Source: Heterobilharzia americana (taxonomy: Eukaryota; Platyhelminthes; Trematoda; Strigeidida; Schistosomatidae). Taken from it: a stretch of 64,000 nt of DNA. The notes beneath the pieces are model-generated. The model worked only from the letters and a program-made list of their open reading frames with translations. It did no database searches and was not told where the DNA came from. Position numbers and translations under genes: made by a program. The stretch lies in NCBI GenBank assembly GCA_944470555.2, contig OX104130.1, forward strand, positions 50,687,491-50,751,490, read 5' to 3'. Numbering within the stretch: the first letter of the stretch is position 1; every line of letters starts with the position of its first letter. This document shows positions 44,277-55,730 of this stretch, in pieces.

Positions 44277-46569
44277 GTATGTCTAGTTCCTGTTTTTATT
44301 TTTTCTGTTTTCCATGTTTACTTGTTATCCTTATTTATTTCATTGGTAAGCAGTCTTGCTATGATACTTGCAGGTTATCAGCGCTAGGTTAACTTAACAA
44401 TTAACCCAAAACGTCTTCTCTAAATAACAGAGTTATGCTGAATACAAATATATTCCGCCTTAACTGTTACAATTTTCAATCATATCAATAGTGTAGCTTA
44501 CACTAGAGGATTATTTACAATTTTGCTTTTCATTTATTCTACTATTTATTTGTTTAGTGTGTAATATTTTTGACATACGTGTTGCGAATTCTTTCGATTT
44601 GTACACTCCTGTCAATGGTCAAAGTGTATCTATGTTTGTCTTTCTGCATGTGTGTTTAATGTGTTAAATGGGAGACTACGAGAAGCGTAGGTTATGTTTT
44701 TTAATGTAGGCGAGTTCAGCTTTCTTCCTTTCTAAATTCATTCAGATGATTTGACCTGATTAAGTTAGACTCCATTTATTTTTATATCCCAAAATAATAT
44801 AACTTAGTTTCTATTCATTTGTTTAGTAGAGATTTGTTGTATATTTCTTTGTATTTATGTTTGTATGCATTTCACAGTATATGAGTCACTGACTGAAAAG
44901 GGAAGGTGATAGCTACATCTGTGTGTATATAAGCGTTTGTTGATTTGTTTCTATAGCTTTCTGTGAATCGCTTCTGTAGGTAAACTCCCAAATACTATAA
45001 ATAGTAATGACTGTAATTATTACTATGATCCTGCCAATCTCTAGATACTGTGTCTGATATATCAGATAGCAGCGGTGGTATGCTATGCTATTACGGTAGC
45101 AGGTATATCAAGCATAGTTCATATTCTTGTGTTTGTATGCATAGGCACGCATATGATGATTATACTATGGTCACTGGGTGAAGAGGATGAAGTGTTTATC
45201 CAAAACCACACGGTCATTCAGGCAATTTAGTAGCTGATAAATGAATGGGTTTACAATATTATAATTACATGTGACTACAGGATGTCGTGAGTTATGTCAA
45301 TTGTATGCATATTCTTTAATAAAAGTAATCGTAGAATGAAAAGCAGGGAAAGTAGATGTTCACTGAGTAGAAAGTAGGAGGCAAAATAACCTTGGTTCCT
45401 CTAAAAATATCGCCACTCGGTAGAGAGATTTCGGTTCCATTATTATGTCTGCTTGTATGTGCAATGCAATACAATACCATCTAACGATCAAGTGCAAGTT
45501 CTTACTATGGGAAATAAACCAACCTCTGTTATGTTAGAAGTAGTTGTATTGTACAGCTGCGCAAACCTCGATAAGTGGATCAGAGTGCTCAAGTCAATGT
45601 ACCACAACCTCATTTTCTACATCATCTACGTATTCCTAATATAAAAGATGCGCTTTTCATTCTAGTTCAGTTCAAATTATTTTTGTTACTACTTACCCAT
45701 CAAAGTGTTTATGGTTCTAATCTACCATTAAAATTCGCTTTAGTTTCAATTTTTTTATTTTTGAATGCATATCACTACAGTGTAACAGATGCCAGGTCAA
45801 CTAACCAACCATAAATGTTAAAACGGCTAAATGAGTCAACAGACTATCAGTGTGTGGTCTTAGCATTGATTTACCTTCATGTGTGTACTGTACTACTGGT
45901 TTCTCTTACTCATCACTGCAAACAATACTGTTGTTACTGGTAGTAGTAATATTATTGGATTCTGGGCTTTTATGGGAGTATTCGTTGATTGGTTTTAAAG
46001 CATTTTCTATCACGAACTAAAACCATTTAGCGAATTAGTGAAAATATACGATTGCTGGATAGCTTTTTCATTGTAGTTTGGGTCTTTAACCCTGACTCTT
46101 TTGCGCTTGACTCCTCAAGGGCTCATGTGTATATATTATTGCTCCCAGATTTTCAATGGTTTTCCAATTAATACCAATCCATCTAGAATACTACCTTGAA
46201 AGTAATATTATCATTAGTATATACATCAAAGTGAAGGATTAAGATAGTAAAATGGGTTTCTACTTGAAGTGTATTTGTATTGTTTCACATTCCGGGTTTA
46301 CCCAATCACAAGTTTTTTTATCCGCACGTGCACCAGTATGCCAATAGGTGGTTACTATTGCCTACCTTGTTCGACTACTGACCGTTAGGATATCTCATTT
46401 CTGACGTATGTCATAATGATATTGTTCTCTTTAAATTTTCCGCCCTTAATGTTATTCTTGCGAGATATTTTTCATTCATATTATTCAGTGTGCTATATTG
46501 GGATTTTTTTATTTATAATAATAATAATGATAATGGTAATAATAATATACTTGTTGTATTCCGCATCAT
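44277..46569. other. First part of cadherin intron 9
   Basis: AT-rich. Faint SINE debris: 45545-45600 (tgtacagctgcgcaaacctcg, like family 2 inverted) and 46090-46200 (tgactcctcaagggctcatg... tttcaatggttttccaatta, like a worn ribozyme-SINE tail). An AATAAT-type run lies at 46515-46552. No supported gene. Confidence 0.5.
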
Positions 46570-46732
46570 AGTTATGTTTACAGTACGGAATTCTCAGCGT
46601 ATGTTATTACGTCAATTTACCCATAGTTCAACATTTTTAAAGCGTTAACAGTGGTTCTGTTTGACAATATATAATACAGAATCGCGAATAACAGGATTAT
46701 TGAAGTGTTTAGTGACTTCATGGACATGATAA

Positions 46733-47215
46733 CTATTTGCTATTACACAGTTGATTGATAAGACTATGTCTAACATGATTTACTTCACACAATACACAAG
46801 CTAAATAAGATATGGTTGAATTTTTGTATGTAGTTGTGCGTGCACAAAGTTTAGTGTATTTGCTTGTTGTCTTCGCAGACGACAGACGTGGAGAGAGGTG
46901 AGGATGCAGAGCATGCTTGTCATCAAATAATATATTTTTATCCAGTAGTCTACAAGAGTTGAGATTCGTATCGACGATTGCATTTATCAGCAGGGTTAAT
47001 GGTGCAGCATTTGCTCTGCTGACAGCCTTCAAAATTCTAGTCAATACAAAGTAGTCGTTTTTCCGGAGTTGAGGAAAGAACAAGAGGGAACAATGAGTAA
47101 GTATAGGCAAAATACAGAAACTAATGAGACTTGAGAGTAGAGGTTGGGTTATACCAGACAGTCTGTGTTTCTTAATATGAAAGGTCAAGTGAAGGGTTTT
47201 CCTGTAAATCAGCAA
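46733..47215 (-). pseudogene. CR1-like retrotransposon, C-terminal RT fragment, copy 2
   Basis: 160-codon frame, nearly the same as 29923-30405. It has the post-thumb helix RKNDYFVLTRILKAVSRANA and the C-terminal block with LSSAKTTSKYTKLCARTTTY. Upstream in the same element, but in other frames, lie the RT core segments. Confidence 0.72.
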
Positions 47216-47522
47216 GAAATGAGGGGACGAAAAAAATCAGAAGAGAAGTGCAGTCAAGATAGATCACACTTGATACATCGTCTACAGTAGAGCCATGTAT
47301 AAAGCAAGAGCTATGGGAGTGAAGCAGTGTGCGGAGGTCTTTTTTCGTGTTTTAAGCTAAAATTAACCATCTGACACTTGGAGGTACTGAGTGTGAGGTG
47401 ATTTAAGGAATACCAGTAACCGATTTCCGTTAATAAGCTGTTAAACTGAGAACTATCAGAGGATGAGATGATGAGCTTGGATACCGTTAGGTCATGAGGG
47501 TAATTGAGAAAGTTGAGGTTGG

Positions 47523-48333
47523 TCAGTGATGCGAGAGGAAAAGAAAAGGAGGAAGAAGACCTTGAGGTACATTGGCTGTATGAAGCAGTGAAGTAGATGA
47601 CTTCCGTTTGTATAGTGTTTTTTCTTTTTTCAGAAAAATATGAATGAGGCGAGTTTGCAATCCAGGACTCAATGTGAGTTTTTTGAATCTTGTGTAAGGA
47701 AAGAGTTTCAGGACAAAGTCAAAGACATGAGTATAAACTAAGAAGGAAAATCCAACATACCTTTGTCTAGACATAATATTATGATGTAAATAAACTGCAA
47801 CATTTAAGGTACTTCTGGGTTTGTAGGCAAATTGATTTTGATCTCTGGAAGCTTGCAGGCGCACGAAGCAACAGTGTTTTCGTTATTTTTAGGAATGATA
47901 AGGTAATTGAGATCGGTTGGAATTTCGCTTTAATTCCAGCAGATGTGGACTTAGGTACGGAAAGTATTTTAATTTCTTTCCCGGCGGTTGGTACATCGTT
48001 TCTAGCAAAAGACTCATTAAAAATGTTTGTCAATAGATTGCGTATAATATCAGCACATTTCGTGAATAGAATACCTGGCATGCCATCTGATCCGGAGCAC
48101 TGCGAAGGTTTTAATGATTTCATGCATTCGAGCACCTCTTTTTGGTTGAATTGCATAAAAATGCATTGTGTTATACGTGTAGAACCAGATGAGATAACAT
48201 GTACATGTACACACGTTGTCGCAGGTTTCATTTCTGAGTTTTCTCTTTTCAGTAAGATCACTAAATGTCTCCAGATCCTTGAAGGTTTTTTACATGACGC
48301 TATCTCATCTGTATCTTTTGTTAGAGTTAGCAA
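47523..48333 (-). pseudogene. CR1-like retrotransposon, reverse-transcriptase core
   Basis: Two overlapping minus-strand frames. 48333-47779: EVLECMKSLKPSQCSGSDGM (the KS.G.DGI.....K motif), NIFNESFARNDVPTAGKE (the P..WK motif) and VPKSTSAGIKAKFQPISIT (the RPISL motif). 47864-47523: NQFAYKPRSTLNVAVYLHHN (the QFAY...ST.DA motif 2a), VGFSFLVYTHVFDFVL (motif A, where the catalytic D is lost) and ANVPQGLLPPFLF (the GVPQGS.LSP.LF motif B). YADD is not found. Dead enzyme; in a live element it would make DNA from element RNA. Confidence 0.78.
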
Positions 48334-49509
48334 TTTAGTGCGGCTTGAAATGTCTTCTAATCATCTTATTATTGATCATCACTGCAGGTAAAGTCGTTAA
48401 TTACACCAGCAGTTTTGTGCACCTATTTATGCACCACAGGATAAAACTGGGATTCAACTTTATCCAAAATATTAATCATAAACAGTAGATGGAAGGAATA
48501 TTAATTCTGCACATTAGAACTTTATGTTCATTTTCCAAGTCGAAGGGTTTTTGAATAGAGTTTCTACAATCATAAGTAAATACAGCTCTTATCAGATGTG
48601 ATAAAATCAGATAGTTAATTCAGTGAAAACTTTCTTAATGATTTACACAACTGTATTCTCCTGGATTTTTTTTCTGTTTTCCTCTTTAATTTTGCCCCGT
48701 TGCAAATCCAGTTATAACAGTGCAATCAATTTATAGCTGATGATCTATAAAAAATTCCCTTGCTACTACTATTAATCATTTACTCTTTCGATCTGCTGTG
48801 GTCGATGGTGATGTTTTTGCCAGTGATTGACACATCCATGTGCACAATGTGATCGCTATCCTATATTGCCGTTCCTTGCATTATTATTATCATTATTATT
48901 TATTATTATTTCTATTATCATTATTACTAATGATCACTGAAGTAAGACTAACAGAATCATAAATAAAAACTGCATTTTGTAAAGTCGATGTTTTTATTCA
49001 TGTTTTACTCAGGAGAAAAAGAAAGTATACAAACAGTTTTACGTTGTCTGGAATGTGTATTCAAACGTGAAAATAATTAAAGCATTTACTATCATGCTTA
49101 ATGGTCGTTTCTTCCTTCTTAGGTTCTACCACCATTCAATAATGAGATAATTTCCTCAGCTTTAATTATTTGAGTAGACGCTTATGTAGCAAAGAGATTT
49201 CATTTATTTTCTAGTTTTTATAATTGGTTAAACTGTTACACTCATGTATTTTCTTGACGTCTATCTGGAACTGAACACAGCACTCTGTATTATTTACTGA
49301 CTCCATACCAACAGTGTGCTTCATAATGGCCGTTCAGTCAGATCAATGATACTTAATTTTATGTAATTAGTAATGACTTAGAGAAAGAAAATCTCTTTTG
49401 AATGTATTTTCACTTCATGGGAATTTGACTACTCTGGTATCTGTTGCATTAACAGTCCTGAATTACGGGATGGCGACATAAATGTATGTAGTATGGTATG
49501 TTAGACTTG

Positions 49510-49512
<3 letters not shown>

Positions 49513-49581
<69 letters not shown>
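49513..49581. repeat. TA microsatellite, about 34 units
   Basis: Uninterrupted alternation of t and a. Likely variable in length between individuals and hard to assemble. Confidence 0.97.
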
Positions 49582-49585
<4 letters not shown>

Positions 49586-50639
49586 CTTCCCTACACTGTT
49601 TTATCGATTACTGTTTTCTTGATGGCTTGGGTTTTTATTAGCGCTTTTCCTTAGAGGGTACCTTAGCATATAGTAATGTTTTGTGTAAATGAGCTCAAGG
49701 TTCTGGGAAAGGGCTTGATAATCCATGCTCATATTCACTAGCACGTATTAACAATAATAATAATACCGATAGTGCAGCTTAACAACCACATTCAGGGCTG
49801 TGCACTGGACAATGGATCATACCTGTTGTGTGATTCTGTTAGTACTAACTTACTAAACCTCATTGGTTAAAGGGGATTTCGAATCTGTAACCCATAGGTT
49901 GAAAGTCAAGTGCTTAAACCACATCAGTATGGTAAGTTTAGGATTTCAGTTGGCAATTTACAGTAGACATTATTTTCGGCTCAACTGCCGTTTCTACTGT
50001 TCACAAGGTTTATTATTTATGCAAAACTTAGTTCGACATGGTAGTTTTACTTCTCGTGGACAGATCGTATATTTTCATAGGATGTCATTTGCTCCTAGCT
50101 GTTTGTTAAGCTTGCAAGTAAATAATATTGGCTTATCTCCACTCTGCATTATCGAAATGTATTTATTGTTTGTTAATTAAACGACTGAAGCAACTATACT
50201 TCAAGCTTATTCGTTCGCTGAATAGACTGAAATTCGCTTCAAGTGTTTGTGTACTTGCTACTCAGCTTATATTTATAACTTGTATGTCTCACACAAATAC
50301 CTATCATGGATTCTAGTAATTATCATCGTGAAATACAATACAAATACAAAAGACATAACCCAGTTACTTAGATATCCAGTAAACCACTGTTTGGTTTACT
50401 ATTTGGGGTTTAACTCACCTACTTTAATATGAAAAGTTAAGTAGTTCATTCATCTTTCTTATACTTAGTGTTTAACTGAAGGTCTGACACTTAAGTCTAT
50501 AATTGTATATCTCATTCGTCTAAGATTCTACAACCGTATTTCTTAAAGTAATCGTCGTTGTAATGTTTTGATGTGATAATATATTATTTCGTGAATAAAT
50601 CAGATACCGACAGTATTATTGAAGAGATGTTGTGAACAA

Positions 50640-50940
50640 GAAAGCCTTGTTAGACTGTTCTCGGTCAACACTTGCGTCGGACCAAATAGGGAAATGTTGG
50701 GCCACTCACTATAGAAAACGTCGGTCCAAACGTAGGGTTTTGAAACATTTTCCCTACTCTTGGCGTCGTGTTTGACATATTTGACCCTAAGTTTTTACAA
50801 ATGCCCCGACATCTGGCCCACGCACTGATTGTCGATCCTACAACCAGCCCCTTTCGCCCGACTAAAACAGTGGCCTAATGTTTTGCCCCACATCAGATTC
50901 GTCGCCCAACGAAGTCGTTAACTGGGTAATATTACTCAAT
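50640..50940. repeat. GC-richer block with imperfect inverted repeats, unknown origin
   Basis: Differs clearly from the AT-rich intron around it. tagggaaatgtt (50687-50698) faces aacattttcccta (50744-50756), giving a hairpin; gtcggaccaa and gtcggtccaa occur 48 bases apart. A further run has several clusters of the form gccc or ggcc (cccgacatctggccc, ccagcccctttcgcccgac). No frame or known element. It could be a worn MITE. Confidence 0.4.
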
Positions 50941-51030
50941 GGACAGTGCTAATAATTCTATTTTACACAGCCTTATCGTCACTTGTACGCATGACTGATT
51001 TTAAAAAGTGGTTTTTCTTCTTGATTCTAG

Positions 51031-51378
51031 GTGAACTGCGTGTCAATGGGGTTTTGGATCACGAAACTATTCAGCATCATTATATCTTGGCTACAGTTCG
51101 TTATTCGGATGTACGTTCGTATTCATCCTATGCAACCATATATGTGCATGTATTAGATACAAATGAGTATGCTCCACAATTTCTCGGTTTATACACACCT
51201 TCAAATGAAGGGACTCAACTCATAAGTATAATAGATAATGATTCAGTGCCTCAATATTTGGGGAGCTTTACATTTTATACATCAGGTTTAAATCCTATAA
51301 ATAGTTCGGTTGGTTGCGTCACAGCGTTTGATCCAGATTCTGGTGAAAATGGGCGAATAGTATATAACATCATAAAAG
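51031..51378 (+). CDS. Cadherin gene, exon 10 of 11 in window
   Basis: 348 nt; in phase 1, out phase 1, the only exon here with equal phases. Acceptor ttgattctag ends at 51030, donor aaaag|gtaagt follows 51378. It opens ELRVNGVLDHET (the G.l.....LDrE signature with LDHET), then YILATVRYSDVRSYS and TIYVHVLDTNEYAPQF, a linker with DTNEYAP for DxNDNxP. The following repeat has ISIIDNDSVPQYLGSFTFYT and CVTAFDPDSGENGRIVYNI, a fully canonical D.DSG.NG.+.Y motif. The split G is completed by exon 11 as IIKG|DTADFF. The join to exon 9 gives LNEYTG|ELRVNGVLD. A 348-nt exon with both ends in phase 1 could be skipped without shifting the frame. Confidence 0.94.
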
Positions 51379-52292
51379 GTAAGTCATTGTTTATGTCATC
51401 TTTCCACTTCTTTTTATGCTGAAGACTAACTTTCTTGTTAAGTGTACAACTTTTGTTCAGATTCGTTGCGTATTTTTTGATTGTCTTAAAATGATTGAAA
51501 TATGTACTCATTGTTACTAATGTATGCAACTATTTGCCATTTATTATCAATATTTTGATTGACCGGGTTTCGGTAAATCCTAGGCTGTCTATTTTAACTT
51601 AGCAACTGATTCATAGGATCAAGTCACAGCTTAGAGATAGTCAAAGGGGATCAAGTAACTCACTGGAATGCGTATGAACACAATTTCGGTCAATGAATCA
51701 TAGAAACACAGTCAGCTGCCTTAATATCGCCAACCCTATCTGTACTCAATATATGTGGATAAGAAACCTTTTCTATTTCATTTCCTGTAGTTACTGCCCG
51801 AGACTTAGTATATGAAGCTTTTTTGTATCCTTTTATTAAAACGCTAGATGGATCCGAGATGGCATTTAGTAGTCTATTGCAGTTTTTTTTATGGATTATA
51901 TATGTGATATTATATTTCACAAGTTGCTGTTGTTATAACTTTTACTTGATTACATATACATAGGTATATATTCACATTTTATTAAATTATTTTTCGATGT
52001 TCAAAATGTTTTGATAAATCATTTTAAGCGTCAAGTTAACAAACTAATCAGGTCGATAAGTTCATTGTCATTTGGTCATATCAGTGGTACATTTGCTTAC
52101 ATAATCAAATGAAATTATGCAGCATGCTTATTATCTAATTATCACTTAGTGTTGGTTTATTCACTACCCAAATCAGAGCGATTCGCGTATTCTAGGGTTA
52201 ATGTATCTAATTTTTTTAAACAAGTAAATGTAGAAAGAATTATTCACATGAAGTAAGTTTATAACTGGTTATCTCTTGTTTATTATTCATAG
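51379..52292. other. Cadherin intron 10
   Basis: 914 bp, phase 1, AT-rich, no insertion recognised. Ends in the acceptor tattcatag at 52292. Confidence 0.85.
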
Positions 52293-52882
52293 GTGATACT
52301 GCTGATTTCTTTGCCATTGAACCTGTGACTGGATGCATAACATTAGTGAAATCCCTTCTCCCTAATTATGCGTATTCTAACTCTGGAGAGTTTATCTCAC
52401 GTGTAAATTCAAAACATTTTGTTCGAACACATCGTCTCGTTGTATCTGCAAGTGACAATGGGACACCTGTATCAAAAACTAACTATACACAAGTTAAGAT
52501 TCATATTGTCCCAGGTCCTGGGGGAATCGATGCACCAGCTCCTCGTTTCGCCTTAAATAGTGTACTTCATTTATCCGCTCATGAGAATTTACCACCTAGT
52601 ACAGTACTGGCCCCATTGATGCGTCAACTTACTCCTGATTCTGCAATTCCTGGTTTTATTACTTTTCGGCTAGTTAGTTCCAAGCCAATGAATGTGCTAT
52701 CCCATTCTTCTGTAGCTTCAAATTTTTCCAGGAATTTATTTCATGTAACTGTTGATACGGGATTATTAATTACATCGGTTCGGTTGGATCGAGAAACAGA
52801 TGGCGAATTTCACCTTCTTGTTGTAGAAGTTATCGGCACAGGTGGTATTCGTAGTATGTTCTATGACCGTTTGAGCATTCAA
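52293..52882 (+). CDS. Cadherin gene, exon 11 of 11 in window (last exon seen)
   Basis: 590 nt (2 bases plus 196 codons); in phase 1, out phase 0. Acceptor ttattcatag ends at 52292, donor attcaa|gtaagt follows 52882. It contains FFAIEPVTGCITLVK (F.id..TG.i.l), a long insertion (LLPNYAYSNSGEFIS...) in place of LDRE, and HRLVVSASDNGTPVS, the canonical V.A.D.G.P. Next come VKIHIVPGPGGIDAPAPRF, a linker without calcium ligands, and a new repeat: LHLSAHENLPPST (the EN of PEN), VLAPLMRQLTPDS (A.D lost), FHVTVDTGLLITSVRLDRET (F.vd..G.i....LDRE), and EFHLLVVEVIGTGG. The end RLSIQ calls for a linker starting V or I in the next exon, which is not found in the remaining 11 kb. Confidence 0.95.
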
Positions 52883-53549
52883 GTAAGTTTCTATTTTATT
52901 GTCTATCTGCTTATTGGTTTTATACTCATGTTTGAACTTATGTATGCGCTTCTGTAACGGTAGATGAAGTGGCTTAACGTGGATCTTCTCGAGGACCTAT
53001 CGGTGTTTTGTAATATTGAATATTCTTGCTCAAGATATATCTTTTTGATTCTGAGGTTATCAGGTATTTAGAATTTCATCAGCCCACGAATTACTGCAGC
53101 TATAAGCCCTCAAATTTTGTAGATAAATTGGAAGGTTTGGTCTTTTCCTCGACTAGGTTGCACTAGACATGAGAAACTTTTCATTTCGTAAATCAGAGGA
53201 GGAGAAATTAGGCTGCGTAGCACTGAGGAAAGGCACTTCATTTTTTACAAAGCTGTCTTACTTTTATTGACTATAATGTTTGCATATCACATTAACTCTT
53301 ACTGCTTGTTGAACACGCTAATGGCTAAAGAAGGTCAATAGTGCATTTAAAAAACTAGTCGTATTGAGCTGAAAATAATGTGCTTTTCATTCGACAACTG
53401 GACATTTCTTTACATATCTCACACTAACTGTCTAATACTACATAAAGTGCTCTTATACTTTAGTTTGTCGTACATTAAGGCTTTTTCCTTTCGATACTAG
53501 ATACCTTATAGTGTTGTTTACTTTGACAGTTGCTAGGTTTAAGTATCGA

Positions 53550-53660
53550 AGAAGGCTAGTGATACTACCTAGCTGCCCAAACCTTGATAGGTGGAGCAAG
53601 GTTAGAACCCATGACCCAGTGGTTGATGGTCATCTCCGTGAACCATTAAGCCACAGCTCC
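53550..53660 (-). mobile_element. tRNA-derived SINE, family 2, inverted
   Basis: On the minus strand: gcggagctgtggcttaatgg (A-box-like), accatcaaccactgggtcat then gggttctaacc (B-box-like), then cacctatcaaggtttgggc and agctaggtagtatcac. This is the body of the copies at 16558 and 28875. Confidence 0.65.
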
Positions 53661-54999
53661 GCAGGTTTAAGTATTACATTGAGGATGCAAATTATGACAG
53701 CTTTTCACATTGTGTCATTCTGGTTACAACTAAAATAGTGATCAGATATCAATGTAATAAGAGAATAACCTTGTTGATTAGGGATTATTTCAGAATTAGA
53801 TATACTGTGGTTGACTACTTCGTAGTTACTCGAAAAGAAGCTTATCGTCACCTTTTTAACTGACAACATAACATTTCCCTAAAACTGGTGGTTTATTGCT
53901 TTTTCCCTGCTTAAAGCAGCGATTAAGAAGATCTACAGCTTTGTTGTAGTGGTTAGCATAATGAAAGTTTGAATATGGATGGGATCATTATTCTTTACCC
54001 TGTGGATGTGATTTTTCATTCGGTACATATAGTCTCAGTTGCGCTATATTGTTGTTGTAAAATAATCAAGGTAGTTGCCTACCTGATATTTAGCCATTAA
54101 CTTAGTTGTAATCGTAGATATCAGGAAGAATATATCTTTTGGCATGCACCAGAAGTGGGAGAAATTTGCTTATCATTTATTTGAAAACACATCTTACTTG
54201 TGATCCCTCAAATCTGATTCTAGAGGGGTGAAGTTTCTTTTCCCTTGATGATTCACGGGTAATATTCTTTAAATTGCCTTTTTTGTCTTAAGTCATACAC
54301 TTCTATTTCACATTTTTCTTTTCTCGTTTTATCTTCTTTTGTGCCGTAATTATTCATATTGTTAGTTCATGATCTCGTAATCTTATTGAAACTAATGCAG
54401 TAGATCACCTTTCTGAATGAAAATTTTGGATAAGAGAAATAATTTTTGCATTCTTCCCGTCTTTCCATCTCATATCATTTTACAGTCTACCTGAAGTGTT
54501 GCGTTTCACCAATCTGATGTTTATATTTTTAATCATCTCTGACTCACACATCATTATATATATACACTCCACCTTTCCTAGCATTGATGTATCTCACTTG
54601 TCAGTGATGAAGTTTTTGGAAAATAGACTAGCTTGTTTGTTCATTTCAAACTATAGGTATTTGGTAGTGTTTTAAGAAAGAATATATGACGTGTTTTTCG
54701 TGCTTTTTATTCATCCAATCATCAATCCTTATTTTTGTTTCTCCCCCACTGCAATACTGTAGTTTTCATGCTTCTCATCCTCTTCTCCACTGTGTTACCA
54801 ATAGCCATCATCATCATTGTGATGATTAGGCTGATGATGTTGCGATGACTGAATGAAGTGTTATTGATGTTAGTCATGATGTTTGTTTCCTCTATCTTTC
54901 AATTGTGATTCGTGCTCCTGTATGTGTTCATCTGCTTCCATCTGGTCAAGACTTTAATTATTCACCACTCATGAATTTACCTAATTTCGGTTTTTTTTG

Positions 55000-55000
<1 letters not shown>

Positions 55001-55055
<55 letters not shown>
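55001..55055. repeat. TA microsatellite
   Basis: Uninterrupted alternating t and a over about 54 bases. Confidence 0.97.
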
Positions 55056-55058
<3 letters not shown>

Positions 55059-55065
55059 ACTGGTA

Positions 55066-55730
55066 TGTCAATCATCAATATAACGACAGCAGATATGCTT
55101 TATGGGGTTTGAATAATATCTATGAGGATTGATTATTTAACTGTTACTACACATAGTTTTGCTGTTTTTGTGGTCGCTAGCGATTCTTTCGATAGATAAC
55201 AGTAAAAGGCCTACATCAGATGTTGTTGTAAGTTGCATATAATGAGATCTAACTACGCCGACATGCAATGATGATAGCTGGATTGGATTGGGATAAGAAG
55301 TCTTGCCTGGGCAGCCAATGTGAATGCGATGACGAGATAGTAATGCGTAACAAATTCACATGATAATCGGGTAGAACCCTTGATGATCGAAGTGCAATTA
55401 AGATCTGGTCAGGAGCGAGGTCTCGTAACTAAGTAGAGCACTGGACCGCTAACCCGGAAATCTCTGGTTCGAATATCCCTGTGACTCAGATTTTCATTTC
55501 ACCTTCAATCATCACCCATTATGAATATTAACGTCAGCAAATATGTTTTACGGGTTTGAATTATATCTATGATGACTGATTATTAGGCTGTCACTACACA
55601 TAATTTTGCTGTTTTTGTGTCTGTTGGTGGTTATTTCGATCGATGACAGTAAAACATCCACATCATCTGATGCTGTAAGTTACACATACTGTGCTGTCCC
55701 TACTCCGACGTGCGATGATGAAAGCTAGAA
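55066..55730. repeat. Direct duplication of about 0.2 kb around a SINE
   Basis: Unit 1, 55066-55282, and unit 2, 55505-55730, share, in order: a start like caatcatc, then gacagcagatatgctttat against gtcagcaaatatgttttac, then actacacatagttttgctg against actacacataattttgctg, then acgccgacatgcaatgatga against actccgacgtgcgatgatga. They are roughly 80% alike by eye. Between them lies a family 3 SINE with the B box ctctggttcgaatatccc (55465). Confidence 0.65.
55398..55532 (+). mobile_element. tRNA-derived SINE, family 3
   Basis: Head aggtctcgtaactaagtagag (A-box-like), gaccgctaacccggaaatctc and the B box tggttcgaatatccc, then the body cagattttcatttcacc and ttcaatcatcacccattatg. Its body continues into the duplicated block, so that block may in fact be the SINE's 3' part. 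Confidence 0.6.

Larger units (their letters stand above)
46570..48480 (-). mobile_element. CR1/Jockey-like non-LTR retrotransposon, copy 2, longer
   Basis: On the minus strand: an RT N-terminal segment at 48333-47779, RT palm at 47864-47523, thumb and C-terminal block at 47215-46733, and a 3' UTR ending at an AATAAT run near 46550. It is truncated at its 5' end in the region 48400-48480; no endonuclease is seen. The stretch 46713-47760 is nearly the same as copy 1 (29903-30949), whereas the 3' UTR is only loosely similar. It lies in cadherin intron 9. Confidence 0.8.
48481..51030. other. Last part of cadherin intron 9
   Basis: Contains an ATT-rich run at 48876-48935, a TA microsatellite at 49513-49581, tRNA-like SINE debris near 49855-49925 and an unusual GC-richer block at 50640-50940 (described under findings). 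No gene. Confidence 0.55.

Noticed and set aside
54905..55132. Frame containing a long Ile-Tyr repeat
   Set aside because: It is the translation of the TA microsatellite.
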